Source: JAVBPR01 sp031549485 (lineage in GTDB: Bacteria > Bacillota > Clostridia > Oscillospirales > Feifaniaceae). From it: a DNA stretch of 64,000 nucleotides. Below the pieces are notes generated by a model, which made no database searches, was not told the DNA's origin, and was given only the letters and a program-made list of their open reading frames with translations. The translations under genes were made by a program, and so were the position numbers. Numbering within the stretch: the first letter of the stretch is position 1; each line of letters starts with the position of its first letter. The stretch covers positions 76,394-140,393 of the forward strand of contig JAVBPR010000015.1 of the NCBI GenBank assembly GCA_031549485.1. The letters run 5' to 3'. Of this stretch, positions 25,710 through 34,428 are shown one piece after another.

Positions 25710-26492
25710 ATGAAAATCTGCACCTTGGTTTCGGGCAGCAGCGGAAACTGCATATATATCGAAAGCGAAAAAACCCGCGTTTTAATCGACGCGGGCATTT
25801 CTGCGCGGCAAATCGAAGCGCAGCTTTCGAAAATTGGGACTTCGCTTAAAGAAATCGACGCGGTTTTGATAACGCACGAGCATATCGATCATATTAGGGG
25901 AATTCCGACCATAGCATCACGTCACGGGATGCCGATTTTGGGTTGCCGCGATGTAATGACCGCGCTTTCCTATAAAGCCGCCGATATTCTGCCCGACAGG
26001 TTTGCGGCATTTGATTTGCCCGATTTCTCGGTCGGGGATTTGTGTTTTTCGGCTTTTGACGTTCCGCACGACAGCGCGGGCTGCGTCGGCTATGTTGTGG
26101 AGTGCGGCGAAAGCAAAATAGCAATAGTTACCGACATCGGGCATATAAGCGAGAATACATACGAAAAAATAAAGGGCGCGACCTGCGTGGTGATTGAGAG
26201 CAATTACGATGAAATGCTTCTGCGGACAGGCAGATATCCCGCGATTTTGAAAAAGAGGGTGGCGTCAGGCCACGGCCATCTTTCGAACCGAAATTGCGCC
26301 GAAACTGTCGCAAGGCTTGCAAAAGACGGGACAAAACATTTTATTCTGTTTCATCTTTCGGAAAATAATAACACGCCGGCTCTCGCGCTTTCCGCCGTCT
26401 GCGGCGGACTCACGGCGGCGGGATTTTCGGCGGGCGAAGTTACTGTAAATGTCGCGCCGCGATACGATATTTCCGGAGTGTTCGGAGTATGA
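25710..26492 (+). CDS. walJ: WalJ/YycJ metallo-beta-lactamase-fold protein
   Basis: 260 aa. Metallo-hydrolase fold with SGSSGNCIYIES near the start, the HEHIDHI metal motif (about 55-61) and further ligands (VPHDSAGCVGYVV; TDIGH; ASGHGHLSN). YycJ/WalJ belongs to the nuclease-like MBL group; in B. subtilis it is linked to DNA metabolism and coordination of wall synthesis with division, and its exact substrate is unsettled. It stands in the wal block but behind a murA terminator. Overlaps rlmH by 4 bp (ATGA). Confidence 0.88.
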   Translation: MKICTLVSGSSGNCIYIESEKTRVLIDAGISARQIEAQLSKIGTSLKEIDAVLITHEHIDHIRGIPTIASRHGMPILGCRDVMTALSYKAADILPDRFAAFDLPDFSVGDLCFSAFDVPHDSAGCVGYVVECGESKIAIVTDIGHISENTYEKIKGATCVVIESNYDEMLLRTGRYPAILKKRVASGHGHLSNRNCAETVARLAKDGTKHFILFHLSENNNTPALALSAVCGGLTAAGFSAGEVTVNVAPRYDISGVFGV

Positions 26493-26917
26493 AAATAAAT
26501 ATAATCGCGGTCGGCACGATTAAGGAAAATTTTTTAAAAGACGGTATCACCGAATACGCAAAAAGGATGCGCGATTTTAAAATTACCGAAATCGACGAGG
26601 GGAAAAACATAGCCGAAGAGGGAAAAAGAATTCTAAGCAAAATCCCGAAAAAATCTTATGTGATCGCCCTTTGCGTGGAGGGGAAGAAGCACAGCTCGCA
26701 AGAATTCGCCGAAATTCTAAAGTCGGGGGCGGAAAAAGGGGAAATCTGCTTTATAATCGGCGGCTCGGACGGGTTATCGGACGAGGTCAAAGAGGCGGCA
26801 AATCTGCGGATTTCCTTTTCGGATATGACCTTTCCGCATCAGCTTATGCGGCTGATTCTTTCGGAGCAGATTTACAGGGCGCAAAATATTTTGGCAGGCG
26901 GAAAATATCATAAATAA
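26489..26917 (+). CDS. rlmH: 23S rRNA pseudouridine-1915 N3-methyltransferase (RlmH)
   Basis: 142 aa, small SPOUT methyltransferase. Visible: the start MKINIIAVGTIK, the SAM knot FIIGGSDGLSDEVK, and the C-terminal EQIYRAQNILAGGKYHK. It methylates Psi1915 in helix 69 of 23S rRNA on the assembled 70S ribosome. Placement next to walJ is conserved in many Firmicutes. ATGA overlap with walJ; terminator after. Confidence 0.95.
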   Translation: MKINIIAVGTIKENFLKDGITEYAKRMRDFKITEIDEGKNIAEEGKRILSKIPKKSYVIALCVEGKKHSSQEFAEILKSGAEKGEICFIIGGSDGLSDEVKEAANLRISFSDMTFPHQLMRLILSEQIYRAQNILAGGKYHK

Positions 26918-26921
26918 TAAA

Positions 26922-26949
26922 AAGCTCCGGAAGATTCCGGAGCTTTTGT
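26922..26949. terminator. Bidirectional terminator
   Basis: AAAAGCTCCGGAA / TTCCGGAGCTTTT stem with a 2-base centre between converging genes. Confidence 0.85.
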
Positions 26950-26972
26950 TATCGGGGGAACCCGAATAAATA

Positions 26973-27734
26973 TCAGTTTTTATTCCAAAGATTCCGGAAA
27001 TAATCGGGGAACATCGCAAAAACAATGCCCGAATCCTCAAGGTCGCGATTCCAGCGGAGCATCCATTCAAGCGAAATATATCCGCCGTATCCGCGCTCTT
27101 TCAGCAGCGAAACAAGCAAAGCGGCGGGAAGGTCGCCCTCGCCGGGAACCTTGCCGAAAATATCGCCGTCTTTGATTATCGAATCCTTGTAATGGATATG
27201 GCGGATATAGTCGCCGATATTCGATAAAGTCTGCTCGTAAGATTCTTCCGCGCCGCGGTGGGTATGATGGATATCCCACAAAACCCCGACATTATCAAAA
27301 CGCGAGACGAGCGCGCGCATTTTCGCGCTGTCTGCATAGTCCCATTTGGTTTCCAAAAGGATGGTCGTTTCGCCGCTTTTTCCGGAAAGGATGCCGAGAT
27401 TCTCGATGATTTTCTGCTCGTCGCCATGGGCGTACATACGAATATATTTGCAGGAAAGTATTTTTGCCAGGGCGAGATATTCCTCGGCGGATTTAATGCA
27501 GTCGTCGCCAAGGCGTAAAGCGGTATCGAGAATCGGGATTTCGATATTTGCTTTTTTGAGTTTTTCAATAGTCAGTGCGAGTTCCGACTCTTTGAAAATC
27601 GGCATATTAGGGGCGAAAACCTCGCCTTCAATTCCGCGAATCTCAATTCCGTCGTATCCGGAATCGCAGGCGAGCGAGAGAATCTCGCGGAACTCGAGAT
27701 CCGGGCAGCCGACGGTGGAAAAACAAAGTTTCAT
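26973..27734 (-). CDS. Sugar phosphate isomerase/epimerase-like TIM-barrel protein
   Basis: 253 aa, AP-endonuclease-2/xylose-isomerase-like barrel: YDGIEIRG, the metal-ligand strands LLETKWDYA, VLWDIHHTHRG, HIHYKDS and YGGYISLEWM. Relatives isomerise or epimerise sugars or inositols (IolE, IolH, TatD-like groups); the substrate cannot be told from sequence. It is the last gene of the mscL-trmB unit, with its ATG overlapping the trmB stop (ATGA) behind AGGAGA. Confidence 0.82.
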   Translation of the reverse strand: MKLCFSTVGCPDLEFREILSLACDSGYDGIEIRGIEGEVFAPNMPIFKESELALTIEKLKKANIEIPILDTALRLGDDCIKSAEEYLALAKILSCKYIRMYAHGDEQKIIENLGILSGKSGETTILLETKWDYADSAKMRALVSRFDNVGVLWDIHHTHRGAEESYEQTLSNIGDYIRHIHYKDSIIKDGDIFGKVPGEGDLPAALLVSLLKERGYGGYISLEWMLRWNRDLEDSGIVFAMFPDYFRNLWNKN

Positions 27735-28384
27735 GAGGCGTCTCCTTTCTTGGCTATCAAACGGTTTATTTTAAATCCTTTGGCGGAAAATGCCGCCTCG
27801 TATTCGGTAACGATATTGTCGGGATCATTTTCCGCGTGCAAATCGCGGCTTTCGGATATTTTTTCAAGCCCAGCCGCGTCAAATTCGGGAAGCGAAAACA
27901 AAAAGAGCGGCAGATTGTCGGTTTTAAACCATATTTCGCCGCCCGGCTTCAGAAGTTTTTTGAAAGAAAGCAGAAAATCGCGGTAGGTAAGCCGCCTTTT
28001 ATAGTGTTTCCTCTTGTGCCAGGGATCACAGAAGTTGATAAAAATCCGGTCGATTTCGCCCTCGGCGAACATCTCGGGAAGGTCTTTTGCGTCGCCGCAA
28101 ACATATCGGAGATTCGGCAGCGGCGCTGTGTTTGCATTTTCGAGCGCGGTAAGTAAAACGTCCTGGATTTTTTCAAGCGCAATAAAGCAAACATCAGGAT
28201 TGCGCGCCGCAAAATTATAGGCGAATTTTCCTTTTCCGCAACCGATTTCGAGGTAAAGCGGAGCATCGGCGGAAAAGCCGAGCTTTTCCCTCCAGTTATT
28301 TTTATATTCATTGGGGCACGAAATATGCGCGGCAAAAGCAGCTTCGAACCGCTCCTGACCGTGTTTTTTCTTTCTCGGGCGCAA
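27731..28384 (-). CDS. trmB: tRNA (guanine-46-N7)-methyltransferase
   Basis: 217 aa. SAM-binding EIGCGKGKFAYNFAARNP, then FINFCDPWHKRKHYKRRLTY, the TrmB signature (usually NFSDPWPK.RHxKRRL), and a C-terminal FKTDN. It makes m7G46 in the variable loop of tRNAs. TTG start at 28384, five bases after the mscL stop, with GAGGA inside the end of mscL. Confidence 0.93.
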   Translation of the reverse strand: MRPRKKKHGQERFEAAFAAHISCPNEYKNNWREKLGFSADAPLYLEIGCGKGKFAYNFAARNPDVCFIALEKIQDVLLTALENANTAPLPNLRYVCGDAKDLPEMFAEGEIDRIFINFCDPWHKRKHYKRRLTYRDFLLSFKKLLKPGGEIWFKTDNLPLFLFSLPEFDAAGLEKISESRDLHAENDPDNIVTEYEAAFSAKGFKINRLIAKKGDAS

Positions 28385-28388
28385 ATTT

Positions 28389-28796
28389 TTAGTCCTCGCT
28401 TTTCTTTAAAGCGTCGCGTATTTCGGTAAGAAGCTCTTCGGTCTTTGTGAGAGCTACAGCTTCTTCGGTCGGTTCTTCTTTTTTCCTTAGCTTTGAAGAA
28501 AGTTTAACAAAAAGAAATATGCAAAATGCGATAATGATGAAATCAATAGTTGTCTGAATAAAATTGCCGTAAGCGAGCACGGTTGCGGGGTGGGTGGCTG
28601 TTTCGGGACGAATCACCCATTTCAAAGCCGCGAGATTAAATCCTCCGATAAGAAAAGACAAAAGCGGCATCAAAATATCATTGACGATACTCGTTACAAT
28701 TTTGCCGAACGCACCGCCGATGATAACGCCGACCGCCATGTCGATTACATTTCCGCGCATGGCAAAAGCCTTGAAATCGCTGAAAAACTTTTTCAT
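28389..28796 (-). CDS. mscL: Large-conductance mechanosensitive channel
   Basis: 135 aa from ATG 28796, the canonical MKKFFSDFKAFAMRGNVIDM start; longer upstream frames are rejected. TM1 AVGVIIGGAFGKIVTSIVND forms the hydrophobic gate; an extracellular loop (about 55-70), TM2 (about 70-95) and a charged C-terminal helix follow. It releases solutes at high membrane tension after osmotic downshock and acts as a homopentamer. First gene of mscL-trmB-isomerase; consensus promoter in front. Confidence 0.95.
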   Translation of the reverse strand: MKKFFSDFKAFAMRGNVIDMAVGVIIGGAFGKIVTSIVNDILMPLLSFLIGGFNLAALKWVIRPETATHPATVLAYGNFIQTTIDFIIIAFCIFLFVKLSSKLRKKEEPTEEAVALTKTEELLTEIRDALKKSED

Positions 28797-28830
28797 AACT
28801 CCCCCAAAAAATATCTTTTTATTTGCTATA

Positions 28831-28859
28831 ATTATATAATATTTCGCCGCGCCTTTCAA
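28831..28859 (-). promoter_or_regulatory. Promoter of mscL-trmB operon
   Basis: On the minus strand TTGAAA (28859-28854), 17-bp spacer, TATAAT (28836-28831). Confidence 0.8.
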
Positions 28860-28967
28860 GAAAGAAGAAAGTCAAAAGCGTTTTGAAATTATGAAAAATT
28901 TTCTGCGGCAAAAACACCCTCTTGCAAAAGCAAAATTTTTATGCTAATCTGTATTAGTCGAAAATAT

Positions 28968-28992
28968 GGGGGTATAGCTCAGCTGGGAGCGC
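28968..28992 (+). pseudogene. 5' fragment of tRNA-Ala
   Basis: From ATGGGGG (28966) through GGGAG the sequence is identical for 24 bases to the start of the intact tRNA-Ala 101 bp further on, then loses AG and diverges after CGC. No anticodon arm, T arm or 3' acceptor follows, so it cannot be a tRNA. The 76 bases between the fragment and the intact gene hold no gene. Confidence 0.8.
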
Positions 28993-29068
28993 AAGTTGTC
29001 CAGTAAACCACCCCAAAATTCTACCGCACATCAATGGCATTGTTAATTGAATAGTTTTACCAAAACAT

Positions 29069-29144
<76 letters not shown>

Positions 29145-29145
29145 A

Positions 29146-29179
29146 AAAAGCCTTGAAAACATTTGTTTTCAAGGCTTTT
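29146..29179. terminator. Terminator shared by tRNA-Ala and the ABC exporter operon
   Basis: A 15-bp stem AAAAGCCTTGAAAAC / GTTTTCAAGGCTTTT around ATTT, T-rich on both strands. Confidence 0.85.
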
Positions 29180-29203
29180 ATATTTATGCGAAGCGGAAAA
29201 AAT

Positions 29204-30013
29204 TTAAACTAAGAAATCCCGCTTTTTATAGAGAAAACATCCCGCGCCGACGCTTATTAAAATAACGGCGATTCCGACTATCCATTCCTGCGGCAGTATG
29301 CCGTCGGCGAGAAGTTTTTGCGATTTTATCCAGTCCATCGGCGAAAGGTATATTAAGAAAGACAATTTTTCGACCGCCGCCGAAGCCATTCCGATAATAA
29401 ATGTTCCGAACACGATTCCTATAGAAACGCCGGTCGCGGCTTTCGCGCTTCGCACAATGGTGGAGGCGAGCAGGCCGACACACATAAATACCATTTCAAC
29501 AAAAAATATCGAGCCGTAGAACATCCACGATTCTTTCAGCGCGGCGGAAATGCCTTTATCGCTGAACAAAAGGTAACCTATAACGGTAACCGCGGCGAAG
29601 ATTACAAGCATTGAAATATTTATAAGTAAGTGCGCGAAGATTTTTTGCCAAAAGATTTGTCCGCGCGAAACGGGTTTGGCATATAAAAATTCGATAGTCC
29701 CTTCGGTTTCCTCCTGCACAAGCATATTGACCGCGCGCTGCGTAACGAAAACAAGCAGTGCAAGCGTGACAAACTGGAGGACATAGCCGAAAAAGTTGGT
29801 GATAACGGTGAAATCAATCATCGTTGTAAGCCCCAGCGCCGCAAGAACAGCGGGATCAATTCCCTCGAGCTTTGCATTAGCAAGAGCGAGCATAGAATCG
29901 TTTTGGAAAGACGGGAAAAAAGCGAGCAAAGCAAAAATAACCGCGCTTAGCGAAATGGTCCATGCGATGGCGCTTTTCTTGGAGTTTCTAAGCTCAAGCC
30001 AAAATACCGTCAT
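29204..30013 (-). CDS. ABC-2 type transporter permease
   Basis: 269 aa with six predicted membrane helices; it begins MTVFWLELRNSKKSAIAWTI, the cytoplasmic lead of ABC-2 permeases of the NatB/BcrB class. A cytoplasmic loop carries QEETEGTIEFLYAKPVSRGQ, the usual element contacting the ATPase (EE.GTLE.LL..P.SR). Its ATG overlaps the ATPase stop (ATGA). Probable export of an ion, lipid or drug; substrate unknown. Confidence 0.88.
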   Translation of the reverse strand: MTVFWLELRNSKKSAIAWTISLSAVIFALLAFFPSFQNDSMLALANAKLEGIDPAVLAALGLTTMIDFTVITNFFGYVLQFVTLALLVFVTQRAVNMLVQEETEGTIEFLYAKPVSRGQIFWQKIFAHLLINISMLVIFAAVTVIGYLLFSDKGISAALKESWMFYGSIFFVEMVFMCVGLLASTIVRSAKAATGVSIGIVFGTFIIGMASAAVEKLSFLIYLSPMDWIKSQKLLADGILPQEWIVGIAVILISVGAGCFLYKKRDFLV

Positions 30014-30879
30014 ATGCTTTCCTCCTTCGCGTAAAGTTTCATAAAGCGGCTTTCGATGCTTTCCTTTTCGACGGTGAAGTCGGCGGGGCTCAGTTCGTTT
30101 AGCAGCGAAAGCAGCGGAATTTTTTCGGTGTCAACGCGAAGAACGGTCATATCCTCGCCGCGTTTTAAGATTTCAACCGTGTCCGGAATCGGCGAATTGC
30201 ATCCGGTGACGGTTACGATTTTCCCCGGCACAAAATCCCGCAGGTCGGTCAGCGCAAGGATTTTGCCTTTTTTAATAAACGCGACGCGGTCGCAGTATTC
30301 CTGCACTTCGGGAAGATTGTGGCTTGAAAGTAAAACACAGACGCCTTTTGAGGTCTGATTTTTCAGCTCGGCGAATAACGCGCTTTGCATCATCGGATCA
30401 AGGCCGTTTGTCGGCTCATCAAGAACCAAAACCTTCGGCTGCGCGGCAAGCGCGCAGATAATCGAAATTTTCTTTTTATTTCCGGTCGAAAGCTCGCGAA
30501 AACGCTTTTTTCGATCGACTTCAAATAAATCGCAAAGGCGGCTTATTTCGGAATCATGATTTTGCCCGTAAAAGCGGCTGTTTACAGATAAAAGCTCGCC
30601 GATTTTAAAATCGCCGTACAAACGGACATCGCTTGGCACATACCCGGTAAAAGCCTTTATTTTATCGGAATCCTTTGCTGCGTCAAGGCCGCATACGGTG
30701 GCGGTCCCTTTATCCGCGAAAATGAAACTAAGCAAAATCTTGATTGTCGTGGATTTACCCGCGCCGTTCGGCCCAACAAATCCGAGGATTTCGCCCGCCT
30801 CCGCCGCAAGCGAAACATCTTCGACGCCTAAATTTTTGCCGTAATGCTTTTGAAGATGCTCTATCGCAATAACGCTCAT
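30010..30879 (-). CDS. ABC exporter ATPase
   Basis: 289 aa. Walker A GPNGAGKST, Q-loop, signature LSTGNKKKI (variant of LSGGQ, common in CcmA/NatA-type ATPases), Walker B VLVLDEPTNGLDP, H-loop LLSSHNL. A C-terminal extension (about 215-289) is typical of the drug/Na+ exporter subfamily. The ATG at 30879 follows GAGGGGGTG. Pairs with the ABC-2 permease gene that overlaps it. Confidence 0.92.
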   Translation of the reverse strand: MSVIAIEHLQKHYGKNLGVEDVSLAAEAGEILGFVGPNGAGKSTTIKILLSFIFADKGTATVCGLDAAKDSDKIKAFTGYVPSDVRLYGDFKIGELLSVNSRFYGQNHDSEISRLCDLFEVDRKKRFRELSTGNKKKISIICALAAQPKVLVLDEPTNGLDPMMQSALFAELKNQTSKGVCVLLSSHNLPEVQEYCDRVAFIKKGKILALTDLRDFVPGKIVTVTGCNSPIPDTVEILKRGEDMTVLRVDTEKIPLLSLLNELSPADFTVEKESIESRFMKLYAKEESI

Positions 30880-30916
30880 TTTTGCACCCCCTCTAAATTA
30901 TAAAACTATAAAAATA

Positions 30917-30925
30917 ATTATATCA
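30917..30925 (-). promoter_or_regulatory. Extended -10 promoter of the ABC exporter operon
   Basis: TGATATAAT on the minus strand, about 40 bases before the start. Confidence 0.5.
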
Positions 30926-30964
30926 CCGCGAAAAATGAAAATCTATATTTTTTGACAGCGCAAA

Positions 30965-31008
30965 AAGCGGCTTTTTCGCTTAGTCTCGCCACCGCGAAAA
31001 AGCCGCTT
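30965..31008. repeat. Long inverted repeat between divergent genes
   Basis: AAGCGGCTTTTTCGC (30965-30979) and GCGAAAAAGCCGCTT (30994-31008), a perfect 15-bp stem with a 14-base loop. No gene ends here, so it is not an ordinary terminator; on the minus strand a T5 run follows it. Confidence 0.75.
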
Positions 31009-31026
31009 CGCTTTAGCTGAAATAAA

Positions 31027-31035
31027 TGATATAAT
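31027..31035 (+). promoter_or_regulatory. Extended -10 promoter of the WG-repeat lipoprotein gene
   Basis: TGATATAAT (TATAAT at 31030-31035), 30 bases before the start codon. Confidence 0.5.
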
Positions 31036-31064
31036 ATTATGATATAAAAATTATCGGAGGGAAT

Positions 31065-33281
31065 ATGAGAGTAAAAGCATTTCTTCTAGCGATATTTATA
31101 ACAGTGGGGTTTTCGGCATGCGTGAAACAAGCGGAGCCGGAAAAATTATACAATATTATCGTTGATAACGGCGAGGGGACAGCTATGCCGAGCGGCTCTA
31201 TGAAAGAAAGCGACGGCAGAATTTTTGTTGAAATCTCCGCGCTTGCGTCGAAAATCGGCTGCAAAACCGCGCTGCGAAAGAGCTCCGGAGAAAAATATAC
31301 CAAATACTTTGTTTTCGATGAAAACAGCGAGCTTTGGAAAGGGCATGTAGAAGGATATAAAGAGGGTAATTCAGAAACCCCCATCGAGATGGATAAGACC
31401 TGTCTTGATTCCGAGGCGGAAATGGTTGTGCTCTATTTTTCGGAAAGCAGCTATTGGCTGACGCCCGGTGAAAAGCGGATTTCGGCGGCGGTTTGGGAAT
31501 ATTCCCCGGCGGTGCTTACCGAAAAAGTTTCGGTTATCGACGGAAAATATTATATCTGTGCCGACGATATAGGCTTTGTTTTTGAGTGCCGCGCGACGAT
31601 TTCGGACGGGCTTGTCAAAATCGAGACCTTGCCCGCTTTGCGCGACAGCGTAAAAGATAATGCCGCAAAATGGAAGATGGATGAGCTCGACACAGACAGC
31701 TACAGCTTTTTGGCAAACAGGGTTATAGCGAGAAAGGGAAACAGCTGGTTTCTCCTTGATTTCAGCGGCGAAAAGGTCACCGAAGACGCCTATAAAGCGA
31801 TTACATATTTGCATAGCACTCATCATTTTATGATAAATAAAGACGACAAATTCGGCATAATCGACAAAAACGCGGCACAGATAATTCCGACCGATTTTTA
31901 TTGGATAAATTATTATAGCGTTCTTCCTTTTTACACGGTTGAAACGGAGGATTTGAAATTCGGGCTGTACGATCTCGAGGGGAAAGAAGTTTTGGCGCCT
32001 ATATACGATCGCGTCGGTTCGAGCTCCTTCTCGCTTATGGATACATATACTTCTGCCGACGACTTTCCGCTTTTTGAGGATTCCGACCGTCTCGGCGTGC
32101 AAAAAGACGGCAAATGGGGAATGTTTGACCTCGAGGGAAATCAGATAATGCCGTTTGATTATGATATGCTCGGACTATATGAAGAAAGCCCCGCAAAGAG
32201 CAGTTTTCACCTGTATTATCCCGGCAAAGAGGGCAGCGCGGTTATCGTAAAAAGCGACGTTTTTTACGGAGCTGTTGACAAAAACGGCAAGCTCGTTGTT
32301 CCGCTAACTGTTGATAAACCGCAATTCGAAGAAGATAAACCGACAGCCGCGGCGGATTTGAATTACATTTTTGTAAAAGGCCAGCTAATCGGCTCGTATG
32401 AAAACGGCCGCTGGCTAAGCGTCGCGCGGGACGAAAAACCGCTTAGTCTGAAAGCGTTTACAATCGGCAGCCTGCTCGAGCAAAAAGGCTACCGCCTCTT
32501 TTCGCAAACGCAGATGCTCGGCGCGGCGGAAAAGGTCGGCTTCCAACTTTCAAGCGGGCTTGACTGCGCGATTTCAGAAACTATGAACGGGCTTCTTTTG
32601 GAACCGTCCGCCGCGACGGTCGAGAAAGATGAGAGCGCCGTAAAAGGCATTTTCAAACTTCCGACAATCCTTCCGCCTAATACATATAACTTTAAAATTT
32701 CCGAATATAACGGCAGGTGGGACCTCGGCAATGAAAATGCGCTTTTGATGATTTCAGCAAATATTAATCCGCTTCCGGCTTCGATAATTTCAGGAGAGCC
32801 CGCTTCCGAAGCGGACATTTCGGCGGTCAAAAAAGAGCTTTCGGCGTTTGGGATTTCGGGCTCGCCCGCAAATATTACAGGAGTTGCGGACTGTGATTTG
32901 GACGGCGACGGAACAATAGATAGAATTATTATTGCGAACACCCCGAGAGACAGCAACGGTTATCCGGTCGTAACCGAACAGGAGAAAAAGAGCGGAAAAG
33001 CGGGCGCATACAGCATCGCGCTTGTTAAAATCGGCGGCGAATATTCAACCGTTTCTTCGCATTTTGTAAAATACGCCGGGGATATTGATATTAACAACAT
33101 GGCGACAGCGTCGATTGATTATTCAAGCCGCTTTGAGCTTTTCGGCGTTTTTGATTTGAACGGCGACGGAAAACTTGAAATCGTGCTTCAAAAAGTTTTT
33201 TGGGAGGGCGGAAATTTCAGCGTCTCCTCGCTTGAGGGCGAAGATTATTCCGAGGTTTTGGTCTCCCGCTTCGGCACATAA
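31065..33281 (+). CDS. Lipoprotein with WG repeats
   Basis: 738 aa; ATG behind CGGAGGGA. Lipobox FSAC (Cys about 19). Residues about 25-195 resemble the copper-amine-oxidase N-terminal-like surface domain (ISALASKIGCKTALRKSSGE, YYICADDIGFVF). About 235-440 carries WG repeats: FGIIDKNAAQIIPTDF, FGLYDLEGKEVLAPIYDRV, WGMFDLEGNQIMPFDYD, YGAVDKNGKLVVPL, expected to form a beta-propeller-like array. The C-terminal part has two Ca-type loops (DCDLDGDGTID, FDLNGDGKLEI). An outer-face protein of unknown job; WG-repeat proteins are often peptide- or wall-associated. Own promoter and terminator. Confidence 0.8.
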   Translation: MRVKAFLLAIFITVGFSACVKQAEPEKLYNIIVDNGEGTAMPSGSMKESDGRIFVEISALASKIGCKTALRKSSGEKYTKYFVFDENSELWKGHVEGYKEGNSETPIEMDKTCLDSEAEMVVLYFSESSYWLTPGEKRISAAVWEYSPAVLTEKVSVIDGKYYICADDIGFVFECRATISDGLVKIETLPALRDSVKDNAAKWKMDELDTDSYSFLANRVIARKGNSWFLLDFSGEKVTEDAYKAITYLHSTHHFMINKDDKFGIIDKNAAQIIPTDFYWINYYSVLPFYTVETEDLKFGLYDLEGKEVLAPIYDRVGSSSFSLMDTYTSADDFPLFEDSDRLGVQKDGKWGMFDLEGNQIMPFDYDMLGLYEESPAKSSFHLYYPGKEGSAVIVKSDVFYGAVDKNGKLVVPLTVDKPQFEEDKPTAAADLNYIFVKGQLIGSYENGRWLSVARDEKPLSLKAFTIGSLLEQKGYRLFSQTQMLGAAEKVGFQLSSGLDCAISETMNGLLLEPSAATVEKDESAVKGIFKLPTILPPNTYNFKISEYNGRWDLGNENALLMISANINPLPASIISGEPASEADISAVKKELSAFGISGSPANITGVADCDLDGDGTIDRIIIANTPRDSNGYPVVTEQEKKSGKAGAYSIALVKIGGEYSTVSSHFVKYAGDIDINNMATASIDYSSRFELFGVFDLNGDGKLEIVLQKVFWEGGNFSVSSLEGEDYSEVLVSRFGT

Positions 33282-33292
33282 TAATAAAGATA

Positions 33293-33328
33293 AACGCCCC
33301 TTTTGCAAAGGCAAAAGGGGCGTTTTTT
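33293..33328. terminator. Bidirectional terminator
   Basis: AACGCCCCTTTTGC / GCAAAAGGGGCGTT stem around AAAG, T run on the plus strand and T-rich sequence on the minus. Confidence 0.85.
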
Positions 33329-33349
33329 GCTTGCTATATTCGCGGAATA

Positions 33350-34321
33350 TTATTTATACGGCAGGTGAACCGGCTTTACCTTGTTTGTGATGATGTCAAG
33401 GCGGTAGCCGCTTTTTCTCGCCGCGTCGATTATCGCCGGCAGGGCGGAGACAGACGGGGCAAGCTCATGCATAAGAACCTGCGGCTTTTTATAATCTTTA
33501 AAATTTGAAACTATATTTCCGGTAGAGGTTTCGACCGTCGCCTCGCTTGAAGAATCGCCGGCCGAGACATTCCAGTCGTAATAGGTAAATCCGCGCCGCT
33601 GCATCTCGGCAATAATATCCTTGAAAACCGCCTTGTTATAGCTGTTTACGCTGCCTCCGGGGAACCGGAAAACAGAGGGTTTCGCGCCGGTAATTTCATA
33701 CAAAGTCGTATAGGCGGTATTGAAATCAAGAAGAAAAGCCTCGACCGATTTATAAATTTTTTTGTATTCGTGCTCGTTGCAATGAATTCCGACACCGTGC
33801 CCTTCGGCGATCATGCGCTTTATCTCCGCCTCGTGGCCGCGAACTTTTGAAGCGACTATGAAAAAGGTCGCTTTCGCGTCTTTCTCTTTTAGGATGTCAA
33901 GAATTTCGGAGGTATAGCCCGACGGGCCGTCGTCGATTGTGAGGTAAAAAACCTTGTCATCGGTTTTTTCGTATTCGAATTTACCGTTTGAATACATCTC
34001 GGGATATAGCTTCTGATAGCCTTGCAAGTTTTCACCCGGGGTAACGGGCGGATCTTCTTCGGCGTTTGGAGATTCCTGACCGCTTTGATTATCGCCGTTT
34101 GCTCCGTTGCTCCCGCTGTTTCCGCCGTTTGCGGTGTTGTTGTCGTCGTTATTATTTTCACCGTTTGCGCCGTTTCCTTGGTCGCCGCTGCCTTCGCCCT
34201 GCTTGTCCCCCGCAATTTCGAAAGGGTTTTCGCCGCCGTCACCTTGAACAGAGCAGGAAGAGAACAGGCAAACTGCCAAAAGCAGCGCGACAGTAAGCGC
34301 AATTATTTTTAATAATTTCAT
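33350..34321 (-). CDS. Polysaccharide deacetylase lipoprotein (NodB domain)
   Basis: 323 aa. Lipobox LFSSC (Cys23), then about 75 residues of Gly/Asn/Glu linker that would span the wall, then a NodB carbohydrate esterase 4 domain (about 123-315). All core motifs are present: TIDDGP with D130/D131, the metal pair H180/H184 (GIHCNEHEY), RFPGGS, and a late VLMHE motif. Members remove N-acetyl groups from peptidoglycan or other wall glycans, often giving lysozyme resistance. Monocistronic, promoter back to back with that of tRNA-Gly. Confidence 0.92.
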   Translation of the reverse strand: MKLLKIIALTVALLLAVCLFSSCSVQGDGGENPFEIAGDKQGEGSGDQGNGANGENNNDDNNTANGGNSGSNGANGDNQSGQESPNAEEDPPVTPGENLQGYQKLYPEMYSNGKFEYEKTDDKVFYLTIDDGPSGYTSEILDILKEKDAKATFFIVASKVRGHEAEIKRMIAEGHGVGIHCNEHEYKKIYKSVEAFLLDFNTAYTTLYEITGAKPSVFRFPGGSVNSYNKAVFKDIIAEMQRRGFTYYDWNVSAGDSSSEATVETSTGNIVSNFKDYKKPQVLMHELAPSVSALPAIIDAARKSGYRLDIITNKVKPVHLPYK

Positions 34322-34348
34322 TTATTACACCGGCTTTCTATGCTATAT

Positions 34349-34377
34349 AAAATATCATAACCACATTAAAAAGTAAA
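34349..34377 (-). promoter_or_regulatory. Promoter of the deacetylase lipoprotein gene
   Basis: On the minus strand TTTACT (34377-34372), 17-bp spacer, TATTTT (34354-34349) preceded by TGA. Confidence 0.55.
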
Positions 34378-34388
34378 TTTCGCTTCGC

Positions 34389-34417
34389 TTGACAAAAAAT
34401 ATTTTTTTAAGTATTAT
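34389..34417 (+). promoter_or_regulatory. Promoter of tRNA-Gly
   Basis: TTGACA (34389-34394), 17-bp spacer, TATTAT (34412-34417), just before the tRNA at 34429. Confidence 0.8.
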
Positions 34418-34428
34418 AAACCTACCGC

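Noticed and set aside
28968..29068. A second functional tRNA-Ala or an intron-containing tRNA
   Set aside because: After the D arm there is no anticodon arm, T arm or 3' acceptor, and no group I or tRNA intron features.
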